NCBI GenBank assembly: GCA_016939345.1
Contig: JAFGHG010000185.1
Span: 1 to 13,393 of the forward strand
DNA from: Candidatus Omnitrophota bacterium
GTDB taxonomy: Bacteria; Omnitrophota; Gorgyraeia; Duberdicusellales; 4484-171
Direction of reading: 5' to 3'
Length of the DNA stretch: 13,393 nt
In this document: piece by piece, positions 6,970 to 12,097 of the stretch
Layout of the letters: every line of letters begins with the position of its first letter
How positions within the stretch are numbered: position 1 is the first letter of the stretch
Program-made: the position numbers and the translations under genes
The notes under the pieces: model-generated
Seen by the model: the letters and a program-made list of their open reading frames with translations, nothing else
Database searches by the model: none
What the model was told of the DNA's origin: nothing

Positions 6970-7635
6970 ATGTTTAAGAACTTGTTGCAATTCTGGAAAG
7001 GAAAAGATTTTTTAAATCAGGTACTGGAAGAATTCAAGAATATGCTTGATGATTGTCAGATAATGTTTAATACTGTCTGCGCTAAGTTGATTGATAATGT
7101 CGAGGAAGAAGGCCTGCGGGATAAGATATATTCTATCGACAGAAAGGTGAATTCCCTTCAGCGCGATATCAGAAAAAGAATCGTGGGACACCTTAGCATC
7201 CAGCCCTCGGTAGATGTTGCCACCTGTCTGCTTTTAATGAGCGTAGTCAAAGATGCCGAGCGCCTAGGCGATTATGCTAAAAATATTTTTGAGATAAGCA
7301 AATTGACCAAAACACCTTTTGATAAAGCCAAGTATAACCAGTTCTTCAATAATATCGAGCAGGAGATATCCGAACTTTTTACAGATACCATAAAGGCTTT
7401 TATGGAGTCAGACGAAGAAGAAGCAGCCAAGACCTGGGCTTTAAAAAGAGAAATCTCAAACCGCTGCAATGCCATACCTTTCAAAGTAGCTCAAAGCAGT
7501 CTTTCGGTTGATGAGGCTGTTAGCTTCGCTCTTTTAGCTAGGTACTTTAAGCGTATAGCCTCTCATTTAACCAACATCGCAACATCAGTAATTTTGCCGA
7601 TAACCGACCTTGACTACTTTGACGAGAAGAAATAG
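6970..7635 (+). CDS. PhoU-like regulator of the Na+/phosphate transporter
   Basis: This 221-residue all-helical cytosolic protein has the two PhoU-like three-helix units. The first carries MSVVKDAERLGDYAKNI (90-106), matching the ERxGDxAxNI metal-site signature of PhoU. The second has the degenerate counterpart ARYFKRIASHLTNIA (190-204), where Ser-His replaces Gly-Asp. The last residues, DYFDEKK, are acidic. PhoU-family proteins modulate phosphate transporters (PstSCAB and PhoR in model bacteria); here the nearest partner is the Na+/Pi-type transporter 100 bases upstream, which lacks its own PhoU tail, so the two are probably split halves of what is one protein in other bacteria. ATG 6970 follows gaggagg (6958-6964). 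The only other candidates are pst genes elsewhere in the genome. Confidence 0.82.
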   Translation: MFKNLLQFWKGKDFLNQVLEEFKNMLDDCQIMFNTVCAKLIDNVEEEGLRDKIYSIDRKVNSLQRDIRKRIVGHLSIQPSVDVATCLLLMSVVKDAERLGDYAKNIFEISKLTKTPFDKAKYNQFFNNIEQEISELFTDTIKAFMESDEEEAAKTWALKREISNRCNAIPFKVAQSSLSVDEAVSFALLARYFKRIASHLTNIATSVILPITDLDYFDEKK

Positions 7636-7641
7636 ATACCA

Positions 7642-7666
7642 TACTTGCACCCCCGGCGTGCAAGTA
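7642..7666. other. Perfect 9-bp hairpin after the PhoU gene
   Basis: tacttgcac (7642-7650) and gtgcaagta (7658-7666) pair perfectly around the loop ccccggc, starting 6 bases after the PhoU stop codon. No T-run follows (the next bases are acccaaaac), so it may stabilise the 3' end of the mRNA or be a weak or factor-assisted terminator rather than a classical one. A palindromic operator for the sigma gene downstream is also possible. Confidence 0.5.
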
Positions 7667-7719
7667 ACCCAAAACTGATTCAAACAAAAATGGGTCATTA
7701 GAAAAAATAGAGCATATAC

Positions 7720-8295
7720 ATGAATGAGGTAAAACTAATAAGCCGTTGTTTGAAAAGGGATAAGAAAGCCTGGGATATATTCGTTGATAAATATTCAAAG
7801 CTTATCTATTGGTCTATAAGAAAGAGAGCAGCTGCTAGTAGCTTTGAGCTGAGCCAGGATGACATCGATTCTATTTTTCAGGAAGTATTTTTATCGGTTT
7901 TAGAGAATAAAAGGCTCCTGCAGTTAAAGGAAGAAAAAGCTATTACCAGCTGGATGGCAGTTATTTCTTTTAACAAGACAGTTGATTTTATCCGGGTTAA
8001 AATCCGCCAGGGCCAGAGGCTTGTTCCTGATGAGATGATACCAGCTGCCAGTGATTGCCGGCAGGATTCATCATATAAGGAATTAATGGCTGTGGTAAAA
8101 TCTGCCCTGGCTACCTTATCGCCGAGAAAAAGAATGGTGTTAGCTTTAAACCTTTTAAATAACAGGACTCATCAGGAGATAGCTGAAATGATGAGTATAT
8201 CTATAAATACAGTATCGACTATCATTTCCAGAGCCAAGCTGGAGCTTAAACAAGAACTTACAAGGCAGGGAATAAAAAATTATGAAAGAAAATGA
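7720..8295 (+). CDS. ECF-type RNA polymerase sigma factor
   Basis: This 191-residue protein has the two domains of a minimal (ECF) sigma-70 factor. Region 2 covers about 11-92 (AWDIFVDKYSKLIYWSIRKR, then DDIDSIFQEVFLSVLEN, then SWMAVISFNKTVDFIR); region 4 covers about 125-180 (ALATLSPRKRMVLALNLL, HQEIAEMMSISINTVSTIIS, RAKLELKQEL), which contains the helix-turn-helix that reads the -35 element. It directs RNA polymerase to its own promoter class. ATG 7720 has only a weak ribosome site (tagag). The 84 bases upstream hold a hairpin and no copy of the promoter element found before the next two transcription units. A zinc-type anti-sigma gene follows 36 bases downstream, the usual order. The last codons overlap a -35 element for that gene. 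Confidence 0.9.
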   Translation: MNEVKLISRCLKRDKKAWDIFVDKYSKLIYWSIRKRAAASSFELSQDDIDSIFQEVFLSVLENKRLLQLKEEKAITSWMAVISFNKTVDFIRVKIRQGQRLVPDEMIPAASDCRQDSSYKELMAVVKSALATLSPRKRMVLALNLLNNRTHQEIAEMMSISINTVSTIISRAKLELKQELTRQGIKNYERK

Positions 8296-8319
8296 CCTTT
8301 TGTTTCGTCTTATATATAA
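8283..8319 (+). promoter_or_regulatory. ECF-type promoter for the anti-sigma gene
   Basis: tgaaagaa (8283-8290) is followed by exactly 15 bases and then cgtcttatatataa (8306-8319). The same two blocks with the same spacing occur at 8910-8946. GAAAG, 17 bases, CGTC closely resembles known ECF promoters such as Bacillus SigM/SigW (GAAAC, 16-17 bases, CGTC/CGTA). The -35 block lies inside the end of the sigma gene. Transcription would start about 15 bases before ATG 8332, giving a very short leader. The regulator is inferred to be the sigma factor encoded just upstream. Confidence 0.7.
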
Positions 8320-8331
8320 GGAAAGACAAAA

Positions 8332-8871
8332 ATGAACAATACAGAAGATCTTATAAAGCAGTACTTGAAACAGAACCTGGGCAGTAGCGATAAAACCCCC
8401 TTCTGCCTAAGCGATGATATCCTGCTTGGGTTTTTGCACAATGATTTAGCTGAAGCAGATATTGAGAGGGCAGAAAAGCACATTTGCGGCTGCGGTTTTT
8501 GCCTAAGCCAGTTGAATTTATTATTTGAAGCCCAAAAAAAGCCTAAAGAAGAAGATACCCAGGTGCCGGATTATTTAATAAAAAAGGCTAAAGGCATGGT
8601 GAAAGACAAAGAAAAGATCAAGAAAAGAAGGATAAAGAAGGTTTTTTATCTTATATTCGCAATACTTTCTTTTATCCTTTCTTTTTTTATCCCCAGATAT
8701 TTCATGCAGTTTTTAGTGCTGACTCTCATTCTTGGCCTGGCTTGGGTATTTGAAAGCGAGGGCGGCCGCACCCTTATAATGGTCCTTGATTCCTGGCGCA
8801 GGCACTCTCATGATGACGATGATGAGATCTCTAGACGCCTGAAGGACAGGTTTAAAACTCCTCACAAATAA
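8332..8871 (+). CDS. Zinc-binding membrane anti-sigma factor
   Basis: This 179-residue protein follows the ECF sigma gene. The N-terminal region holds the ZAS/zf-HC2 motif H50-x3-C54-x2-C57 (KHICGCGFC, with an extra C52), preceded by the helix SDDILLGFLHNDLAEADIERAEKH typical of anti-sigma domains. A basic linker (about 84-103) leads to two membrane helices, about 104-120 and 124-140, joined by only a few residues. The tail (141-179) should therefore return to the cytosol and includes a His/Asp cluster, HSHDDDDE (158-165). Function: it holds the partner sigma factor inactive at the membrane until a signal arrives. It lacks the usual large periplasmic sensor domain, so the signal may be membrane state, redox at the zinc site, or metal at the tail. 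It has its own ECF-type promoter, consistent with negative feedback. Confidence 0.8.
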   Translation: MNNTEDLIKQYLKQNLGSSDKTPFCLSDDILLGFLHNDLAEADIERAEKHICGCGFCLSQLNLLFEAQKKPKEEDTQVPDYLIKKAKGMVKDKEKIKKRRIKKVFYLIFAILSFILSFFIPRYFMQFLVLTLILGLAWVFESEGGRTLIMVLDSWRRHSHDDDDEISRRLKDRFKTPHK

Positions 8872-8909
8872 AGCCTTTCCAAGACTTTTCCAAAAAAAAT
8901 TAAAATTTT

Positions 8910-8946
8910 TGAAAGAATTTCTCTGTCTGCATCGTCTTATATATAA
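8910..8946 (+). promoter_or_regulatory. ECF-type promoter for the spoVG-dprA-comM-yraN operon
   Basis: tgaaagaa (8910-8917), 15 bases, cgtcttatatataa (8933-8946): identical in both blocks and in spacing to the element at 8283-8319, while the 15-base spacers differ. An A/T-rich stretch (8891-8910) lies just upstream, as UP elements do. Transcription would begin around 8942-8944, leaving a leader of under 20 bases that consists almost entirely of the Shine-Dalgarno site. The copy serves the SpoVG gene and, by gene packing, probably dprA, comM and yraN. Confidence 0.72.
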
Positions 8947-8954
8947 AGGAGGTG
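8945..8954 (+). promoter_or_regulatory. Consensus Shine-Dalgarno fixing the spoVG start
   Basis: AAAGGAGGTG sits 8 bases (measured from AGGAGG) before ATG 8961. The in-frame GTG at 8952 lies inside this site, so it cannot be the start; translation begins MSLDLRV. It directly abuts the -10 block of the promoter. Confidence 0.85.
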
Positions 8955-8960
8955 GTAGAG

Positions 8961-9224
8961 ATGTCTTTAGATTTAAGAGTGACAAGGCTTTTTCGTTTCA
9001 GCGGCGAAGGCCCTACAAAAGCTGTTTGTGATGTGGTTATTGGCGAAGAGTTCCTGATAAAGGGTTTTCGCATAGTCGAGGGCAAAGACGGCTTGTTCGT
9101 AAGTCCGCCTAGGGAAAAAGGCAAAGACGGAAAGTGGTATAGTAATGCGCTTGCTTTGACTCAGCAGGCAAAAAATGCTCTGAATGAAGCTGTTCTTGCC
9201 GGCTATGAAAGTCTTAGCGAGTAA
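8961..9224 (+). CDS. spoVG: SpoVG family regulatory protein
   Basis: This 87-residue protein matches SpoVG along its whole length: an N-terminal LDLRVTRLF strand, AVCDVVIGEEFLIKGFRIVEG (24-44, like the EFVVHDIRVIDG of Bacillus), the hallmark GLFVSPPREKGKDGKW (47-62, like GLFVAMPSKR...DG), and an Ala-rich C-terminal helix (NALNEAVLAGY). SpoVG proteins bind DNA and RNA and adjust septation, capsule, virulence and metabolism genes in Firmicutes and spirochaetes; they occur also in several non-spore-forming phyla, so no sporulation is implied. In Bacillus spoVG is controlled by SigH; here it follows an ECF-type promoter. The stop codon is 11 bases before dprA, so the protein probably shares a transcript with DNA-uptake genes and may act as a post-transcriptional partner of that response. 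Confidence 0.9.
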   Translation: MSLDLRVTRLFRFSGEGPTKAVCDVVIGEEFLIKGFRIVEGKDGLFVSPPREKGKDGKWYSNALALTQQAKNALNEAVLAGYESLSE

Positions 9225-9235
9225 AGCCTAAAAAA

Positions 9236-10105
9236 ATGAGAGGTTTACTTAAGATAAGTGACCCCAGATATCCAAGGCTGCTTAAAGAGATTAAATCAGC
9301 GCCTAAAGAGATTTTTTATAAAGGCACCTGGGATAAAAAGACTTTTAAAAACTGCCTGGCTGTTGTCGGCTCCCGAAGGATGACTTCTTACGGCCGGCAG
9401 GTTGCTGAAAAACTGGTTTCAGCTGCAGCGGTTAATGGTTTGACCATTATCTCAGGATTCATGTACGGAATAGATGCCGCAGCACACAGGGCGGCTTTGG
9501 ATGCCGGGGGCCGGACTATAGCAGTTATGCCTTGCGGAATAGATCTGATACACCCTTATTATCAAACAAATCTTTATAAACGCATACTCGACGAGAAAGG
9601 CCTTATTATTTCTGAATACGGGGGTAAATCCCAACCGACACTGTGGACTTATCCTCAGCGTAATAGAATCGTAGCCGGTCTTTGCCAGGCTGCCCTGGTT
9701 GTCGAAGCCGGAGAAAAAAGCGGTTCTCTTATTACAGCTGCTCTTGCCAGAAAATACAAAAGAAAGGTCTTTGCAGTTCCTGGACCGATCAGCAGTCCGG
9801 TTTCTCAAGGGACCATACAATTGATAAAAGAAGGCGCAGAAATAGTCAAAGGGCCAGAGGATTTATTGGATTTTTACGGAGTGAAGAAAAATATATTTTT
9901 TAACAGGAGTCTCAGCCTGTCCCAAGACAGTGCATTAGAGAAAAAAATAAGGGATAAATTACTTAACGAGCCTTTGGAAATAGATATTTTAGCCCGTGTG
10001 CTTAATCTATCGGTAGAAAAAATATCTACAACAATTTCTCTGATGCAGGTCAAAGGGGTTTTATTTAAAGAAAACGGCAAATATTATATTAAAGATTCAT
10101 GCTGA
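9236..10105 (+). CDS. dprA: DprA/Smf DNA-processing protein
   Basis: This 289-residue protein is the cytosolic loader that receives incoming single-stranded DNA during natural transformation and passes it to RecA. The extended Rossmann domain shows LAVVGSRRMTSYGRQ (41-55), SGFMYGIDAAAHRAAL (73-88; the family form is SGLARGID), TIAVMPCGIDLIHP (94-107), WTYPQRNRIVAGLC (137-150), VVEAGEKSGSLITAALA (155-171) and FAVPGP (179-184). Residues about 232-285 form the winged-helix DprA C-terminal domain (EKKIRDKLLNEPLEIDILAR). There is little before the Rossmann core, so the N-terminal SAM/helix-hairpin-helix domain of longer DprAs is absent. The start ATG has only a weak ribosome site 11 bases after spoVG, and its end overlaps comM by 7 bases, so coupling within the operon is likely. 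Confidence 0.95.
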   Translation: MRGLLKISDPRYPRLLKEIKSAPKEIFYKGTWDKKTFKNCLAVVGSRRMTSYGRQVAEKLVSAAAVNGLTIISGFMYGIDAAAHRAALDAGGRTIAVMPCGIDLIHPYYQTNLYKRILDEKGLIISEYGGKSQPTLWTYPQRNRIVAGLCQAALVVEAGEKSGSLITAALARKYKRKVFAVPGPISSPVSQGTIQLIKEGAEIVKGPEDLLDFYGVKKNIFFNRSLSLSQDSALEKKIRDKLLNEPLEIDILARVLNLSVEKISTTISLMQVKGVLFKENGKYYIKDSC

Positions 10106-11625
10106 TTAAAGTATCTTCTGCTTCAAATCTTGGCTTAAATACCATAGGGGTCGAGGTCGAGGTCAATGTGGCCAGCAAAGGCCTGCCGGTATTTGAGATT
10201 GTAGGCCTGCCCAGTAAGGCTGTTGATGAGAGCAAGCAGAGGGTGAAAACCGCAATCGTGAATTCAAATATTGATTTTCCGGCAAAAAGAATAATTGTCA
10301 ATTTGGCACCTGCTGATATCCCTAAAGAAGGCTCTTTTTATGACCTTCCTATTGCTGTAGGCATTATCTCTTCGATTATGGGCTGTTCTTTGCCTAAGAG
10401 AAGTTTATTTTTCGGCGAGCTTTCCTTAGACGGGACACTGCGCCATACCAAAGGAGTATTGCTTTTTTCTCTTTTTGCCAGAGAAAAAGGCATAAAGAAT
10501 ATTTTTCTTCCCTCTCCCTGCGCCAATGAAGCAGCTATTGTCAAAGGAGTTAATGTTTATCCAGTGGAGAATTTAAACCAGCTGGTATATTTTTTAACCG
10601 GTCAGATAGAGGTTAAGCCGGCACGGTATAGAGATAAAATAACTTTTAAGCCGGTTGATGAGGCTGAATTTGATATGTCACAGATTATCGGACAGGAACA
10701 GGCTAAAAGAGCAATGGAAATATCAGCCAGCGGAGGGCATAACTTGCTTATGATTGGCTCACCCGGTGCAGGAAAAACCATGCTGGCCAGAGCCCTTAGC
10801 GGGATCTTGCCGCATTTGACCGAAGAAGAGTCTTTAGAAGTAACTAAGATATATTCAGCATCAGGCTATATTCCTCCAGAAGGCTCCTTGATTAGAACCC
10901 GTCCTTTCAGGGCTCCGCATCACAGCACTTCAAGAGTGGGGTTGATTGGAGGCGGAAGCAGGCCAAGAGCGGGAGATGTGACTTTAGCTCATAGAGGGGT
11001 GTTGTTTCTCGATGAATTCAATGAATTTCCCCGTTCGGTTATGGAGTCTTTACGCCAGCCAATGGAAGACGGCCATCTTACCATTTCAAGGAGCAGGGAA
11101 AGAGTGGATTATCCAGCCTGTTTTATGCTGATTGCTTCAGCAAATCCATGCCCGTGCGGATTTATGCTTGATCCTAAGAAAAGTTGTCTTTGTACAGAAA
11201 GGGAAGTGCAAAAGTACCGAAAAAGGATATCAGGGCCTATATTAGACCGTATCGATATCCATGTAGAGGTCCCGGTAGTTGATTTAAAGACTTTGTCCTG
11301 CGAAAGAATTCCCGAGTCGCGTTCAGAGACTTCCCAGCAGATTAGGAGAAGGGTTACAGCAGCCAGAGACATACAGACAGAGCGTTTTAAGTATGAGGAT
11401 ATCTGTACAAATTCTGAAATGAGAAACCTTCACATTAAAAAATACTGCCATCTTTCTCAGGAAGCTAAGCAGTTGCTTTTACAGGCAGGCTTAAGCTTAA
11501 ACCTTTCAGCCCGGGGTTATTTTAAGGTGATCAAGGTTGCCCGCACCATTGCTGATTTGCATAATTTGAAGGATATAGATGTTAATCATATAGCCGAGGC
11601 CTTGCAGTACAGGCCGCGGGGTTAA
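10099..11625 (+). CDS. comM: ComM/YifB family Mg-chelatase-like AAA+ ATPase
   Basis: This 508-residue protein has the full YifB/ComM architecture. The N-terminal ChlI/Lon-protease-like fold covers about 1-170 (GLNTIGVEVEVNVASKGLPV, FEIVGLPSKAVDESKQRV, VNLAPADIPKEGSFYDLPIA). The AAA+ core covers about 190-390, with Walker A GSPGAGKT (220-227), RPFRAPHHSTS (268-278), Walker B GVLFLDEFNEF (300-310) and the cysteine set ANPCPCG...CLC (C351, C353, C363, C365). The C-terminal Mg-chelatase helical domain covers about 415-508 (LNLSARGYFKVIKVARTIADL). In Vibrio and Haemophilus ComM is a hexameric branch-migration helicase that widens RecA-made recombination during transformation. Overlap with dprA by 7 bases and the order DprA-ComM-YraN strongly support this role. 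Length and motifs are complete. Confidence 0.93.
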   Translation: MLIKVSSASNLGLNTIGVEVEVNVASKGLPVFEIVGLPSKAVDESKQRVKTAIVNSNIDFPAKRIIVNLAPADIPKEGSFYDLPIAVGIISSIMGCSLPKRSLFFGELSLDGTLRHTKGVLLFSLFAREKGIKNIFLPSPCANEAAIVKGVNVYPVENLNQLVYFLTGQIEVKPARYRDKITFKPVDEAEFDMSQIIGQEQAKRAMEISASGGHNLLMIGSPGAGKTMLARALSGILPHLTEEESLEVTKIYSASGYIPPEGSLIRTRPFRAPHHSTSRVGLIGGGSRPRAGDVTLAHRGVLFLDEFNEFPRSVMESLRQPMEDGHLTISRSRERVDYPACFMLIASANPCPCGFMLDPKKSCLCTEREVQKYRKRISGPILDRIDIHVEVPVVDLKTLSCERIPESRSETSQQIRRRVTAARDIQTERFKYEDICTNSEMRNLHIKKYCHLSQEAKQLLLQAGLSLNLSARGYFKVIKVARTIADLHNLKDIDVNHIAEALQYRPRG

Positions 11626-11637
11626 AAAAGATGTTTT

Positions 11638-12027
11638 ATGAAAAAAGAAAGACTTATACTGGGCAGGCTCGGAGAAGATATTGCTGAAATTTTTCTTGAA
11701 AGTAAAGGCTATCGGATAATCAAAAGAAACTTTAGGAGCAGATATTCCGAGATAGACCTTATTGCCAGAGACAGGAAAAAAAACTTGATATTAGTCGAGG
11801 TCCGTACCAGGACCAGTCAGGAATTTGTAAGTCCTGAGGAGTCAATCAACAGTGATAAGCTGCGCCGGCTGGTAAGAAGTGCTAAGGCATATTTAGCCTA
11901 TATTGATTATAAGGGTCAAGCCAGGATAGATGCAGTCTGCATTGTTTTTGGCCAGAATAATACACTAAAGCGCATTACTCACCATGAAAACATAAGCCAG
12001 GACCTTATTTGCTTTTCGTCCATTTAA
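11638..12027 (+). CDS. yraN: YraN/UPF0102 endonuclease-like protein
   Basis: This 129-residue protein has the UPF0102 nuclease-fold motif set: LGRLGEDIAEIFLESKGY (8-25), RNFRSRYSEIDLIARD (30-45) and LILVEVRTR (50-58), with E13, E38/D40 and E54 at the positions of a PD-(D/E)xK-like metal site; the usual catalytic Lys position in E-V-K is Arg56. The second half contains the SINSDKLRRLVRSAKAYLA helix and ARIDAVCIVFG. Homologues accompany dprA/comM or rnhB in many genomes, and their enzymatic activity is poorly defined. ATG 11638 is chosen because the ATG at 11631 is in another frame; the gap to comM is 12 bases. It appears to be the last gene of the operon. No terminator hairpin with a T-run is visible after the stop. 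Confidence 0.88.
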   Translation: MKKERLILGRLGEDIAEIFLESKGYRIIKRNFRSRYSEIDLIARDRKKNLILVEVRTRTSQEFVSPEESINSDKLRRLVRSAKAYLAYIDYKGQARIDAVCIVFGQNNTLKRITHHENISQDLICFSSI

Positions 12028-12034
12028 TTTTGGC

Positions 12035-12062
12035 TTGACTGCTGGTGCTTGAGGAGTATTAT
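12035..12062 (+). promoter_or_regulatory. Sigma-70-type promoter before the PHP-like gene
   Basis: TTGACT (12035-12040), 16 bases, TATTAT (12057-12062) is a good housekeeping -35/-10 pair and lies in the 70-base gap between yraN and the PHP-like gene. Transcription would start about 12069, about 30 bases before GTG 12098. It implies that the last gene is a separate unit from the ECF-type operon upstream. There is no biochemical proof of use. Confidence 0.55.
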
Positions 12063-12097
12063 TTTCTTTTCGGGGATTGTTATGGAGTAGTTAAGTT

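Noticed and set aside
7642..7666. Rho-independent terminator after the PhoU gene
   Set aside because: A perfect 9-bp stem but no following T-run; described as a hairpin of uncertain role.
7670..7696. A third copy of the ECF-type promoter before the sigma gene
   Set aside because: Only ggtcatta at 7693-7700 vaguely resembles the -10 block, and the bases at the -35 distance (caaaactg) match the tgaaagaa block at only three of eight positions.
8872..8909. Terminator between the anti-sigma and spoVG genes
   Set aside because: The region has A-runs and T-runs but no stem of useful length, so readthrough from the anti-sigma gene cannot be excluded.
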